Part shown: piece by piece, positions 9,039 to 20,284 of the stretch
Numbering within the stretch: position 1 is the stretch's first letter
How the letters are laid out: each line of letters begins with the position of its first letter
NCBI GenBank assembly: GCA_028283725.1
Contig: JAPWKC010000004.1
Span: 248,001-312,000 of the forward strand
Source: Neorhizobium sp.
GTDB taxonomy: Bacteria; Pseudomonadota; Alphaproteobacteria; Rhizobiales; Rhizobiaceae
Direction of reading: 5' to 3'
Length of the DNA: 64,000 nt
The notes under the pieces: generated by a model
The model's input: only the letters and a program-made list of their open reading frames with translations
Databases searched by the model: none
Told to the model about the DNA's origin: nothing
Position numbers and translations under genes: made by a program

Positions 9039-9138
9039 AGCATTTTCGCCTTTCTTCGAAACGCGAAAATGCTCTATCTTTGTTTCCACGCAATTCTGGA
9101 CGCAAAACCGGTTCCCACTTTTGCTGGAATTGCTCTAG
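9037..9138. repeat. Rhizobial-type two-palindrome intergenic repeat
   Basis: The first unit is a perfect 13-base inverted repeat, AGAGCATTTTCGC (9037-9049) and its complement (9063-9075). After a short spacer a second, imperfect palindrome runs from GCAATTCTGG (9090) to GGAATTGCTCTA (9138). The combination of an AGAGCATTTTCGC palindrome with a GCAATTC...GAATTGC palindrome matches dispersed intergenic repeats I know from Rhizobium and Agrobacterium genomes. Only one copy lies in this window. It may act as an RNA hairpin or be a non-autonomous mobile repeat. Confidence 0.75.
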
Positions 9139-9240
9139 AATTTTCCTGCGACGGAGAAGCCCCCACTCGCCCCTTCCGACGGCCGGAACGGTCGCATCGC
9201 GCTTGCGGCGACCTTGCTGCCGACCGCCGACGAAAAACGC

Positions 9241-9264
9241 AAAAACCCGGCCTAAGCCGGGTTT
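9241..9264 (-). terminator. Rho-independent terminator of pyrG
   Basis: On the minus strand AACCCGGC, a four-base loop and GCCGGGTT are followed by a run of T (the AAAAA at 9241-9245 on the plus strand). It lies about 50 bases after the pyrG stop. Confidence 0.8.
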
Positions 9265-9315
9265 CGAGCGCCGTCGACGGCACCGTGCGTTATCTTTTCG
9301 AAAAGCCGTCCGGCG

Positions 9316-10968
<1,653 letters not shown>

Positions 10969-11024
10969 TCATGATTCCGCCAGCAGAAATTGCAGTCTGC
11001 TAAAAAACGCTGTGGAATCTCCAC

Positions 11025-11056
11025 AAAATAAAACCGGCAGGCTTTTGGCCTGCCGG
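11025..11056 (-). terminator. Rho-independent terminator of secG
   Basis: Nine-base perfect stem CCGGCAGGC/GCCTGCCGG (11034-11042 and 11048-11056) with a short loop, followed on the minus strand by TTTTATTTT. It lies 24 bases after the secG stop and before pyrG. Confidence 0.85.
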
Positions 11057-11080
11057 AGCTTGATGCCTTTGACCGGGCCA

Positions 11081-11557
11081 TTACTGGCCGGTCGGAACGC
11101 CTGCCGGGGCTGCCGGAGCAGGCGTCGTCGTTGTCGTCGAAGCGCCGCCAGCGGCCGGTGCAGATGCAGCCGGGGCCGCGGGTGCTACGGTCGAAGCGCC
11201 GGATTCTGAAGGAACGCCGTTGCTTGCCGGGGCGCCCGCAGGCGGCGTCGCCGCTGCAGGGCCGAGCTGGTCGAGGATGCCGTTGCCGGTGCCCTGCTGG
11301 CTCTGCGGGATGCGGTTCAGGATGTCGGACGGGCGCGACTGGTAGCGCGCCATGATGCCGAGACCGAGCGAAGTGATGAAGAACAGCGCCGCAAGGATCG
11401 CCGTCGTGCGGGTCAGCGCATTGGCGGTGCCGCGCGCGGACATGAAGCCCGATCCGCCGCCGATGCCGAGACCACCGCCCTCGGAGCGCTGGATCAGCAC
11501 GACGCCGACAAGGGCGAGCACGATCATGAGATGAATGACGATCAATACGGTCAGCAT
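11081..11557 (-). CDS. secG: Preprotein translocase subunit SecG
   Basis: Small accessory subunit of the SecYEG channel in the inner membrane. The 158-residue protein has two membrane spans (about residues 2-20 and 53-70) separated by the conserved QRSEGGGLGIGGGSGFMSAR loop. The C-terminal 75 residues are a Pro/Ala/Ser/Thr-rich low-complexity tail, longer than in E. coli SecG but usual in rhizobia. It sits between tpiA and pyrG, the common alphaproteobacterial order. Confidence 0.93.
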   Translation of the reverse strand: MLTVLIVIHLMIVLALVGVVLIQRSEGGGLGIGGGSGFMSARGTANALTRTTAILAALFFITSLGLGIMARYQSRPSDILNRIPQSQQGTGNGILDQLGPAAATPPAGAPASNGVPSESGASTVAPAAPAASAPAAGGASTTTTTPAPAAPAGVPTGQ

Positions 11558-11659
11558 AAATAGTTATCCCAGCCCATTTTGCAGGGCGACAAGCAACAGT
11601 TTGGCGGCTCTTTACATGAGGCTTGCGCGGTTTCCAAGCCCTCTTGTGCTGTTATGCCC

Positions 11660-12430
11660 TCAGGCAAGCAGCTCCTCATAGACGCCATAGATGGCGAGGA
11701 AGTCATCCGCCTTCAAGCTCGCGCCGCCGATCAGAGCGCCATCGACATTCTCGACGGCCATCAATTCGCGGGCGTTGGACGGCTTTACCGAGCCGCCATA
11801 GAGGATGCGCATCGTCTTGCCGGCCTTGCCGAAGCGCTCGTAAAGCTCGGCACGCATGAAGGCATGGGCGACCTCGACGTCGCTTGGCGTCGGCGTCAAT
11901 CCGGTGCCGATCGCCCAGATCGGTTCGTAGGCGATCACCGTGTTCTCGGGCGTCGCATCATCCGGAAGCGAGCCGAAAATCTGCCGCTTGAGCACGTCGA
12001 GCGTCTGGTAGGCATCGCGTTCGTCGGCATTCTCACCGACACAGACGATCGCCGTCAAACCCGCCTCATGGGCTGCCTGCGCCTTGGCGCGAACAATCTG
12101 GTTGGTCTCGTCGTGGTCCATGCGCCGCTCGGAATGTCCGACGATCACATAGGTGCCGAAACAGTCGGCAATCATCTCGGCGGAAATATCGCCGGTATGG
12201 GCGCCGCAGACGTTGCGATGACAATCCTGACCCCCGATCTCGAGCGGGCTGTCGGTCGAAAGCGCGGTCGCGACGTAAAGAAGCGTCGCCGGCGGGCAGA
12301 TCAGTGTATCGACCTTTTCCGAGAGCGCAGCTTGCACGCCTTGTGCCATGGCCTTGATTTCGGTCAGGGTTTCGCGGGTACCGTTCATTTTCCAGTTCCC
12401 GGCGACAAGCGGGCGCACGTCAGGCGTCAT
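11660..12430 (-). CDS. tpiA: Triosephosphate isomerase
   Basis: Interconverts dihydroxyacetone phosphate and glyceraldehyde 3-phosphate. The 256-residue length from ATG 12430 ([17 protein letters not shown]) fits the family; longer in-frame starts give an arginine-rich leader with no homology. Catalytic residues are visible: Lys14 in NWKMNG, His in VGHSERR and Glu in [11 protein letters not shown]. The phosphate loop YGGSVKPSN is also present. It lies upstream of secG, about 100 bases away, same strand. Confidence 0.97.
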   Translation of the reverse strand: MTPDVRPLVAGNWKMNGTRETLTEIKAMAQGVQAALSEKVDTLICPPATLLYVATALSTDSPLEIGGQDCHRNVCGAHTGDISAEMIADCFGTYVIVGHSERRMDHDETNQIVRAKAQAAHEAGLTAIVCVGENADERDAYQTLDVLKRQIFGSLPDDATPENTVIAYEPIWAIGTGLTPTPSDVEVAHAFMRAELYERFGKAGKTMRILYGGSVKPSNARELMAVENVDGALIGGASLKADDFLAIYGVYEELLA

Positions 12431-12584
12431 CGGCAAAAAGCTCCTCTCCTCATACCGTCGCAGACGCTCCCGGCGTCGGCGAAGGCGATCTGCCTCCACA
12501 GGTTCAACTCCCTGTTTAAGCAGGTTTTCCTCAAATTGGTACCGAAAACGGCCCGGCGCGGCGAAATCGACCGGGTCTGCGATG

Positions 12585-13529
12585 TCACCGGGTGGAGAGA
12601 ATGAAATTCAGTGCCTCGCGCCAATCGACCATGCGGATCGGCGTACCGTGTGTGCCGGTCTTGAAGAGGGTGAACATGACGGGATATTTTTGAGCCTTCA
12701 GCTTGCGGTAGACGGCCGCCTGATCCTCCCACTTGTAGACGATGTCGGAACTGCCATGGGCGAAATAGATCGGCAGTTTCAGCTTGCCGAACGCCGTCTT
12801 GGCGATGTCCTTGTCGGGCGGACCGCCGAGATAGACCATGCCTTTAAGGTAACGGGAAAGCTCGCCATTGCGGGCTGCCCCCTGGCAGATATAGCCGCCC
12901 ATCGAAGCGCAGGCGAGAATGACCGGCCCGCCGGAAGACTGTTCGAACGAATATCGGATCAGATCGCCGACCGCAGCCATCCCGGCATCGTCGAAGCTCT
13001 TCACACTCGGCGAATAATAGGTGCCGCCCGACTGGACAAGAAGGTTCTTCAGCCGGTTGAAATTGCCGCCGAACATATAGTCGTTCAGCCCTAGACGCCG
13101 GTCGCCGCCGCGACCGTGGATGAAGATGACGGTGACCGTTGCGCCCTTTTCCGGTCCGACCCGGCCAACGTCCAGCCGCCCCGACGAAAACGGGAGCGTT
13201 TGGTTCGCCTGCTCGCGGCGCACGCCAAGCGCCATATACTGGTCTTTCACGTGGCGCTCCGGAACTGCGTCGCGGCCGTTGATGTCGCGCATCTCCTGGT
13301 AGTCGATCACCTTGTAGGCGCCGCGATCGGCACTTTCGAGGACGGTTTCGCGGGAAAAGAGATCGTCCTTGAACGGCTTGATCGGTCCATCGAAGCGGAG
13401 GGCGACAGGTGATGACGTCGGCGATGGCGTTGGCGGCGGCAACGGCGCTGCGGAAACGGGAGAGACGGCCAGAAGGAGCGACAGAACCGTTGCCGCAATG
13501 CAATCAACTGTGGACATGCGCTGTTTCAT
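12585..13529 (-). CDS. Exported alpha/beta-hydrolase fold protein
   Basis: 314 residues with a signal peptide ending near residue 28 (SPVSAAP), then a Pro/Ser-rich linker. The hydrolase core includes the oxyanion loop region [11 protein letters not shown], a nucleophile elbow-like ACASMGGY, the acid region [10 protein letters not shown] and the His region GTHGTPI, so a Ser-Asp-His triad is plausible. The substrate is unknown; esterase or peptidase are both possible. The elbow reads A-S-M-G rather than the more common G-x-S-x-G. It is divergent from parE. Confidence 0.72.
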   Translation of the reverse strand: MKQRMSTVDCIAATVLSLLLAVSPVSAAPLPPPTPSPTSSPVALRFDGPIKPFKDDLFSRETVLESADRGAYKVIDYQEMRDINGRDAVPERHVKDQYMALGVRREQANQTLPFSSGRLDVGRVGPEKGATVTVIFIHGRGGDRRLGLNDYMFGGNFNRLKNLLVQSGGTYYSPSVKSFDDAGMAAVGDLIRYSFEQSSGGPVILACASMGGYICQGAARNGELSRYLKGMVYLGGPPDKDIAKTAFGKLKLPIYFAHGSSDIVYKWEDQAAVYRKLKAQKYPVMFTLFKTGTHGTPIRMVDWREALNFILSTR

Positions 13530-13713
13530 TCGCTCTTTCGTACCCTAAAAGCTTGCCTTGATACGGTCGCGGCCGCATTGGTGAAGATAAGGCCGTCTCT
13601 ATGCGGCATCGCGAAAGCGCCCGCCTTCTGCCAGAATTGCGGGTGATTCGAAACGACACGAGATGGGCATGGCCTCCTCCTCCGCACCCCGACAGGTACT
13701 ATCGACACCGCCG

Positions 13714-15804
13714 ATGGATGACAATAACGACCTATTCGCCGCTCAACCGGTAGCCTCCCCTGCGCGCAAGTCCGCACCGAAGACGGCTGCGGCGCCGAAG
13801 GCTGCCGAACCGGACGCCACAAAGGCAATAGCTGCGGCAGCGCAACCAGCGCCGAAGGCTCCTGTAACGGCAGGTGGCGACGAGTATGGCGCATCCTCGA
13901 TCCGCGTTCTCGAAGGCCTCGAACCGGTGCGCATGCGCCCCGGCATGTATATCGGCGGCACGGACGAGAAGGCGCTGCACCATCTCTTCGCCGAAGTCAT
14001 CGACAACTCGATGGACGAGGCCGTGGCCGGCCACGCCAATTTCATCGAAGTGCATCTCGATACCGAAGGCTTTCTGAGCGTCACCGATAACGGCCGCGGC
14101 ATTCCTGTCGAAAACCATCCGCAGGTACCCGGCAAGTCGACGCTCGAAGTGATCATGACCAAGCTGCATGCCGGCGGCAAGTTTGACGGCAAGGCCTATG
14201 AAACCTCGGGCGGTCTGCACGGCGTCGGCGTCTCCGTCGTCAACGCACTCTCCGATCTGCTCGAAGTCGAGGTCGCCCGCAACAAGAAGCTCTATCGCCA
14301 GCGGTTTTCGCGTGGCGTGCCGCAGGGCGGCCTGGAAGAACTCGGCGACGTGCATAACCGCCGCGGCACGAAGGTGCGCTTCCATCCAGACCCGCAGATC
14401 TTCGGCGATCATGCGAAATTCGATCCGGGCCGGATTTTTCGCATGGCCCGTTCCAAGGCCTATCTGTTCGGCGGCGTCGAAATACGCTGGAGCTGCGATC
14501 CGGGCATGGTGCCGGAAGGCGGCGACATTCCGGAAAAGGCCGTCTTCCATTTTCCAGGCGGTCTGAAGGACTATCTGGCGGCAACGCTCGGCAAGGATTT
14601 CACCGTGACCCGCGAGATCTTTTCCGGACGCACGGAAAAGACCGGCGGACACGGCGCGCTCGAATGGGCGATTACCTGGTATGGCGGCGATCCGCAGCTG
14701 CATTCCTATTGCAATACTATCCCGACGCCCGAAGGCGGCACGCATGAGGCGGGTCTTCGCATCGCGCTCACCAAGGGATTGAAGAACTATGCCGAGCTGA
14801 CGCAGAACAAGCGGGCCCGCGAAGTCACAACCGACGACGTGATGATCTCGGCCGTCGGCATGCTCTCGGTCTTCATTCGCGAGCCGGAATTCGTCGGCCA
14901 GACGAAGGACAAGCTCGCCACGGTCGAGGCGCAGCGTATCGTCGAAAATGCCCTGCGTGATCCGTTCGACCACTATCTTGCCGGCAACCCGAACGAAGCG
15001 GCAAAGCTGCTCGAATGGGTGATCGAGCGCTGCGAGGAACGCCTTCGCCGCCGCAAGGAAAAGGAAGTCAACCGCAAGACGGCCGTGCGCAAGCTGCGCC
15101 TGCCGGGCAAGCTTGCCGACTGCTCGCAGAACACGGCCGAAGGCGCCGAACTGTTCATCGTCGAAGGTGATTCGGCTGGCGGTTCGGCCAAGCAGGGCCG
15201 CAACCGTATGAACCAGGCCATCCTTCCCTTGCGCGGAAAAATCCTCAACGTCGGTTCGGCGAGCCGCGAAAAGCTGTCGGCCAACCAGCAGATCGCCGAT
15301 CTCGTGCAGGCGCTCGGCTGCGGCACGCGGACGAAATATCGCGAGGAAGACCTTCGCTACGAGCGCGTCATCATCATGACCGATGCCGATGTCGACGGCG
15401 CGCATATCGCCTCGCTGCTCATCACCTTCTTCTATCAGGAAATGCCGGAACTCATCCGCGGCAACCATCTCTATCTCGCCGTGCCGCCGCTCTATGTCAT
15501 CAGACAGGGCGGCAAGACGGTCTATGCCCGAGACGACGCGCATCGTGCCGAACTGATGGAGACGGTGTTCAAGGGCAAGAAGGTCGAGATCGGCCGGTTC
15601 AAGGGTCTCGGCGAAATGATGGCGTCGCAGCTCAAGGAGACCACGATGGATCCGGCCAAGCGCACATTGCTGCGCATCGGCATCGACGAAGTGGATTTCG
15701 AGGGTACCCGCGAAGCCGTCGACAACCTGATGGGCACCAAGGCGGATGCGCGCTTCCGCTTCATTCAGGAACGGGCGGCATTTGCCGACAATCTCGACAT
15801 CTGA
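13714..15804 (+). CDS. parE: DNA topoisomerase IV subunit B
   Basis: ATPase subunit of topoisomerase IV, which decatenates daughter chromosomes. About 696 residues from ATG 13714 (MDDNNDLFAAQP); an upstream ATG at 13663 would add 17 residues and has no better ribosome-binding site. An Ala/Pro/Lys-rich N-terminal extension of about 50 residues precedes the GHKL ATPase domain (GGLHGVGVSVVNALS). The TOPRIM domain has EGDSAGGSAKQGRNR (about residue 482) and DADVDGAH (about 556). The insert-free C-terminus and QGRNR sequence favour ParE over GyrB. Monocistronic, plus strand. Confidence 0.93.
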   Translation: MDDNNDLFAAQPVASPARKSAPKTAAAPKAAEPDATKAIAAAAQPAPKAPVTAGGDEYGASSIRVLEGLEPVRMRPGMYIGGTDEKALHHLFAEVIDNSMDEAVAGHANFIEVHLDTEGFLSVTDNGRGIPVENHPQVPGKSTLEVIMTKLHAGGKFDGKAYETSGGLHGVGVSVVNALSDLLEVEVARNKKLYRQRFSRGVPQGGLEELGDVHNRRGTKVRFHPDPQIFGDHAKFDPGRIFRMARSKAYLFGGVEIRWSCDPGMVPEGGDIPEKAVFHFPGGLKDYLAATLGKDFTVTREIFSGRTEKTGGHGALEWAITWYGGDPQLHSYCNTIPTPEGGTHEAGLRIALTKGLKNYAELTQNKRAREVTTDDVMISAVGMLSVFIREPEFVGQTKDKLATVEAQRIVENALRDPFDHYLAGNPNEAAKLLEWVIERCEERLRRRKEKEVNRKTAVRKLRLPGKLADCSQNTAEGAELFIVEGDSAGGSAKQGRNRMNQAILPLRGKILNVGSASREKLSANQQIADLVQALGCGTRTKYREEDLRYERVIIMTDADVDGAHIASLLITFFYQEMPELIRGNHLYLAVPPLYVIRQGGKTVYARDDAHRAELMETVFKGKKVEIGRFKGLGEMMASQLKETTMDPAKRTLLRIGIDEVDFEGTREAVDNLMGTKADARFRFIQERAAFADNLDI

Positions 15805-15860
15805 CCATACAACAGGCTCCCGGCTCACGCGCACGGCCTGCGACATTGCCGAGCCTTCAG

Positions 15861-15948
15861 TCGTCATCCTCGCCCTTGTGGCGAGGATCTAACCACAGTC
15901 GATGTCGGACGTGGGTATATCCTCGGGGAAAAGCCCGAGGATGACGAA
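15861..15948. repeat. Palindromic intergenic repeat downstream of parE
   Basis: Two hairpins, TCATCCTCGCC..GGCGAGGAT (15863-15889) and ATCCTCGGGG..GCCCGAGGAT (15919-15942), are themselves arranged as an inverted pair, with outer arms GTCATCCTCG and CGAGGATGAC. The same CATCCTCGGGC/GCCCGAGGATG type of palindrome occurs in many alphaproteobacterial intergenic regions. It lies between convergent parE and the phytochrome gene and may act as a terminator or mRNA 3'-end structure. Confidence 0.6.
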
Positions 15949-16032
15949 CATAAAAGGGCTGACCGTCATAGAACACGCGGCAAGTCCCCTTACGTGAACC
16001 GCGTTTCGTCACGTCAATCGCAACGCCTCCTC

Positions 16033-18582
16033 CTATTCCCGCCCGCTCAGAACCTTTCGCATCGCGGCGATCAGGGAAGAGGCCTCATAGGGTTTGCGCA
16101 CGACCGGTGCAGAGAAACTGGCGGGAATGATCGAGCGATCGCTGTAGCCGGTCGCAAAGACGAAGGGCACGTTGCGGCGCTGCAATTCCTCGGCGATCGG
16201 CAGCGACGTGCCGGTGCCGAGATTGACGTCGAGAATGGCGACGTCGGGATTGAAGTCCTTCAGGCGCCGCATCGCATCGGCAACCGACGGCGAGGCCGTG
16301 ACCTTGACGATACCGTTTTCCTCCAGCATCGCCTCCACGTCGGCGGCGATCAGCATCTGGTCCTCGACCAGCAGCACGTTCAGTTCTGACAGCACGAGTC
16401 CTGCGTCATCCTTACCGTTTGCGCCATCGCCGGAGAGTTCGCCATCGGCGTTCGTCTCGTCATCGGCATGGATATGCTTGGCCGGAATGACGAACCGGGC
16501 TTCGACGCCTTCCACGGGATAATGGACGGTCGCATCGCCGCCGAGTTCGAACGGCACGCTGCGGCTGATCAGCACGCTGCCGAAGCCGCTGCGGCTCGGC
16601 GATGTTGCCGGCGGCCCGTCGCGTTCCGTCCAGCTCAGTTCGCAATCGCCCTCCGCATTCCTCCGCCAGACGATATCCAGACGACCTCGCGGGCTCGACA
16701 GGGAGCCGTATTTGGCGGCGTTCGTCGACATTTCGTGCAGGACCAGCGCCATGACCGAGAATGAGCGGCTATCGAGCCCGATGCGCGGACCGGTGAGCGA
16801 AATCGTTCGCTGGCCTTCCTTGTAGGGCCGCAGCTCGGCTTCGAGCAATTCACCAAGCACGCCGCCGTCGCCGCTTCTGACCACCTGGTCATGGGCAAAG
16901 GCGAGCGCCTGGATGCGACCTTTCAGCGAGCCGACATAATCGCCGAGGCTGCGCGCCTCCTCCACCGGGTGGCCCACCAGCGCCTTGATGACCGAAAGGA
17001 TATTCTTGACGCGGTGGTTCAATTCCTCGTTCAGCATCCGCTGGCGCACGTCGGCCTTGCCGCGCTCGTCTGCGAGCAGCTCGTTGTGGTGCAGGACCAC
17101 TTCCACCAGCACGGCGCGGATGGCGTCGGCGATCTCGCGGTCGCTGTCGGTCCAGGGCTGGGCCTTGTGGCGGACCTGCTCCTTCCAGATCGCAAAGCTC
17201 TTGCGCGGCGTCAGCCGGTCGCCAAGCGGGCCGGTCTCGTAATTCTTTTCCGGATTGCCGGCCCAATCCAGCGTCTGGACGACCTCCTTGCGGAAGAAGA
17301 ACAGATAGTCGCGCGGACGCTGCGACAAGGGAATAGCGATGAGGCCGCAGACATCTTCCGGCGCGATCGCCGATGTCGGCAGGGCGCTCGGCAATTCGAA
17401 GGTCGACCAGATCTTGCCGCCTGCAACGCCACCGACCAGCTCGGCAAGCGCCGGCACCTGATGTTCAGAAGGGGCATTCCCCTGCGCCGTCCAGATGCCA
17501 TCGAGCCACAGGCCGACGCCGTCGCAAGGCAGGATGGCGCCGAAATCGTCCAGCGAGGCGCGCAGCAGGCCTGAGATATCGTCATGATTGGACGCCGCCT
17601 GCAGGAAGCGATCGAGCGACCGCCGGGCCTGGGTCGCAGTTTCCTGCAACTGTTTCTGGCGAAGCGCGCTCAGATGCAGCGAAAAGAACTCGCCGAAGGT
17701 TTCGGCGGCGATGCGCTGCGGCATCGACAGCGTTTTGGGAGAATAATGATGGCAGGCGATCAGGCCCCAAAGCTCGCCATCGACGATGATCGACACGGAC
17801 ATCGAGGCCGATACGCCCATATTGCCGAGATATTCGCAGTGAACGGGCGAGACACTGCGCAGATGCGCAAACGACATATCGAGCGGCTGGCCCGCTTCGT
17901 CATGTTCCGGCAGGATCGGGACGCGTTCGTTGCGGACGTCGGATATCACCCGGATCGTGTTCCTGATGTAGAGTACACGCGCCTGTTTCGGGATATCGCC
18001 GGCCGGGAAATACTGGCCCTTGAAGCTTTCGAGATCCCGGCGCTTGTATTCCGACACGACCTTGCCGGACCCATCCTGCTCGAAACAGTAGACCATCACG
18101 CGGTCGTAGCCGAGCATGGCGAACATCAGCCTTGCGGCGCTCTCGATCAGGCGATCGACGCTCTTCATGTTGCGGATGCGGCTGATCAGCATGCGAGCGA
18201 CTTCAAGCGGCTGGTCGGCATCGGCCGATACCGGCTCGAACTCGATTACCACCTTCTGTTCGTGGCGATGCAGCGAGACGTCCATATTTTCGCCGGAGAT
18301 GAGCCGCAGTCCATGGCGAAGCGCCGGGCGAGCAGGGTCGTCAGAGGTGGCAAGCGCATTGCGCAGGGCATGGGCGACATCGCCGCCAACGACCTCCTCA
18401 AGACGGGCGCCGATGATCTCGCCCGTCACACCGAGCATCGCACCGACATTTGCCGAATGGTGAAGCACCACGGATCCGGAGGGATCGCAGGCGATCAGGC
18501 AACCATGCGGCTGGATACTGCCGGGAATGTGAATCGGTTCGCGGTCGCAATTGGTCAGATCGACCGCTTCGCCATTTTGCAT
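16033..18582 (-). CDS. Bacteriophytochrome hybrid histidine kinase (Agp2-like, HWE kinase plus receiver)
   Basis: Red/far-red photoreceptor kinase of 849 residues. Biliverdin would attach to Cys12 (VDLTNCDREPIHIPG). The order is PAS (1-110), GAF with PAGDIP and a VSPVHCEYL histidine (about 130-310), and PHY with a tongue PRKSF (about 320-490). A HWE-type kinase follows with the phospho-His in NHRVKNILS and WTERDG (about 505-690), then a C-terminal receiver with Asp in AILDVNLG and Lys in VRKPYE (about 725-845). This architecture matches Agrobacterium Agp2. ATG 18582 has AAGGAA nine bases upstream; ATG 18591 abuts it. No heme oxygenase gene is nearby, so biliverdin must come from elsewhere. 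Confidence 0.92.
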   Translation of the reverse strand: MQNGEAVDLTNCDREPIHIPGSIQPHGCLIACDPSGSVVLHHSANVGAMLGVTGEIIGARLEEVVGGDVAHALRNALATSDDPARPALRHGLRLISGENMDVSLHRHEQKVVIEFEPVSADADQPLEVARMLISRIRNMKSVDRLIESAARLMFAMLGYDRVMVYCFEQDGSGKVVSEYKRRDLESFKGQYFPAGDIPKQARVLYIRNTIRVISDVRNERVPILPEHDEAGQPLDMSFAHLRSVSPVHCEYLGNMGVSASMSVSIIVDGELWGLIACHHYSPKTLSMPQRIAAETFGEFFSLHLSALRQKQLQETATQARRSLDRFLQAASNHDDISGLLRASLDDFGAILPCDGVGLWLDGIWTAQGNAPSEHQVPALAELVGGVAGGKIWSTFELPSALPTSAIAPEDVCGLIAIPLSQRPRDYLFFFRKEVVQTLDWAGNPEKNYETGPLGDRLTPRKSFAIWKEQVRHKAQPWTDSDREIADAIRAVLVEVVLHHNELLADERGKADVRQRMLNEELNHRVKNILSVIKALVGHPVEEARSLGDYVGSLKGRIQALAFAHDQVVRSGDGGVLGELLEAELRPYKEGQRTISLTGPRIGLDSRSFSVMALVLHEMSTNAAKYGSLSSPRGRLDIVWRRNAEGDCELSWTERDGPPATSPSRSGFGSVLISRSVPFELGGDATVHYPVEGVEARFVIPAKHIHADDETNADGELSGDGANGKDDAGLVLSELNVLLVEDQMLIAADVEAMLEENGIVKVTASPSVADAMRRLKDFNPDVAILDVNLGTGTSLPIAEELQRRNVPFVFATGYSDRSIIPASFSAPVVRKPYEASSLIAAMRKVLSGRE

Positions 18583-18854
18583 CAGTATCATTTCCTTGGG
18601 CGCGCGGCCCTAAGGGCGCTGCGCAGATCCTGATGGTCGCACTTCGCCCAAACTGTCTCTCTGCGGTGGTGAAATGGGACAGATTTGCTGCTTTTCCAGC
18701 ATTTCCAAAAAAAATAGCGCCACGGCTTCACATTTCTATCGCATCGCATCGTTACGGCAAGTAACCACGCTTAATTTTAATGTTCGCCCTGTTAGGCTTG
18801 CAGCCACAGTTCGGCTATACCATATGGCAGGACAAGAGGGAGACCAGGCGCATC

Positions 18855-20078
18855 GTGACGACCGGCAATAAAAAGACAGGCCCAAAAGAGCCCCGCTGGC
18901 TCGGCCCCGTGACCCCCAACAGGATCGCATTGATCTCGCCGATCTCGGCCGCACGCTGGCTTCTCTTTCTCATCGCCGCAGCGGCGATCTACTTCTTTCA
19001 CGGCTTTCTCGTTCCGGTCCTTGCTGCGCTGGTGATCGGCTTTGCCAGCTGGCCGCTCTATCGCCGCCTGCTTGCGCGCACCGGCGGCAACACCACGATC
19101 GGCGCCTCGCTCGCGATCATCTTCATCGTCCTGTTCATCGTCGTGCCGGTATCGATCGGTGCCACCTATGCGGTGCGCGAAGTCACCGACTGGGTCCGCT
19201 GGGCGATCGACGTCAACAAGTTCGGCGCACCGCCACCGGCCTGGATCACGGCCCTTCCCTTTGCCGGCGAATGGCTCGGCATCCAGTGGACGCGTCATAT
19301 CGGCTCGCCCGGCGCCGTCGGCGAAGTCGTGCAGCTGATCAGCGGCGCCAATATCGGCGCGATCTACCACGCCATTCTGGCAGCCAGCAACAGCGCCTTC
19401 CAGATCGTGCTCACCCTGCTCTTCATGCTGATCGCGCTGTTTTTCGTCTATCGCGATGGCGCATCCTTCAGCGGCCAGATCGATCTTCTCGGCGAACGGA
19501 TCTTCCCGAGCCGCTGGGAGCGCATTTCCCGCGTCGTTCCTGCAACGATCGGCTCGACCGTCACCGGCATGACATTGATCGCGATCGGCGAAGGCATCGT
19601 GCTCGGTATCGCCTACTGGATCGCCGGCGTACCGTCACCGGTGACGCTCGGCGCCATTACCGGTTTCATGGCGCTCATCCCCGGCGGTGCGCCGCTCTCG
19701 TTCACGCTGGTGTCGATCTTTCTCGTCGCAAAGGGGTCCTATGTCGCCGGCTTCGGTCTGCTCGCCTGGGGAACCGTGGAACTGTTCATCGTCGACAAGA
19801 CGATCAGGCCGCGCCTCGTCGGCGGCCCGATCAAGCTGCCCTTCCTGCCGACATTCTTCGGCCTGGTCGGCGGCGTGAAGACCATGGGCTTTCTCGGCCT
19901 GTTCATCGGCCCGGTGCTGATGGCGCTGATCGTCTCGATCTGGCGCGAATGGATCCGCGAAGTGCGGATGAACGATGTCAACGACACGGAAGCCGAGGTC
20001 ACGAGCGAGCCGGACGCCACCGGCCCGGACGGCCGCAGCGAGGTGGTTCTGGTCAGAACCAAGGCGTCATCGCCGTAA
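18855..20078 (+). CDS. AI-2E family (PerM-like) membrane transporter
   Basis: Inner-membrane protein of about 407 residues with roughly eight membrane spans: two close to the N-terminus, a long polar segment, then paired spans including QIVLTLLFMLIALFFVYRDG, the conserved glycine-rich GFMALIPGGAPLSF stretch and a last GFLGLFIGPVLMALIVSI. This is the AI-2E/PerM superfamily, whose members export autoinducer-2 or ions; the substrate here is unknown. GTG 18855 (encoding MTTGNKKTG) is chosen as start; an in-frame upstream start at 18780 would add 25 unlikely residues. The C-terminal 35 residues are acidic and polar. Confidence 0.85.
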   Translation: MTTGNKKTGPKEPRWLGPVTPNRIALISPISAARWLLFLIAAAAIYFFHGFLVPVLAALVIGFASWPLYRRLLARTGGNTTIGASLAIIFIVLFIVVPVSIGATYAVREVTDWVRWAIDVNKFGAPPPAWITALPFAGEWLGIQWTRHIGSPGAVGEVVQLISGANIGAIYHAILAASNSAFQIVLTLLFMLIALFFVYRDGASFSGQIDLLGERIFPSRWERISRVVPATIGSTVTGMTLIAIGEGIVLGIAYWIAGVPSPVTLGAITGFMALIPGGAPLSFTLVSIFLVAKGSYVAGFGLLAWGTVELFIVDKTIRPRLVGGPIKLPFLPTFFGLVGGVKTMGFLGLFIGPVLMALIVSIWREWIREVRMNDVNDTEAEVTSEPDATGPDGRSEVVLVRTKASSP

Positions 20079-20113
20079 GCGTTAAAGAGACGCCGAACCG
20101 TCGATCATCCAAT

Positions 20114-20142
20114 GGGGCCGCTATGACGGCCCCTTTCTTTTG
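20114..20142 (+). terminator. Rho-independent terminator of the AI-2E transporter gene
   Basis: GGGGCCG, six-base loop, CGGCCCC, then TTTCTTTTG. It starts 36 bases after the stop codon. Confidence 0.75.
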
Positions 20143-20284
20143 CGCGTTTTCCGCTTCGGCGAGCGCCTTGATTACGCCGGATTGAACAACCATTGCTCAC
20201 CATACCGGCGGCACTCCTGCCCTGCCGCCGGGGTCTTAGCGGGCGGCCATCCACGGGCGACACGACACTCTTGAAGGAACCAGG

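Noticed and set aside
13732..15867. Long minus-strand open frame (711 residues) opposite parE
   Set aside because: It mirrors parE codon by codon. High-GC genes often leave an open antisense frame. It has no domain signature, and the plus-strand protein is a clear ParE.
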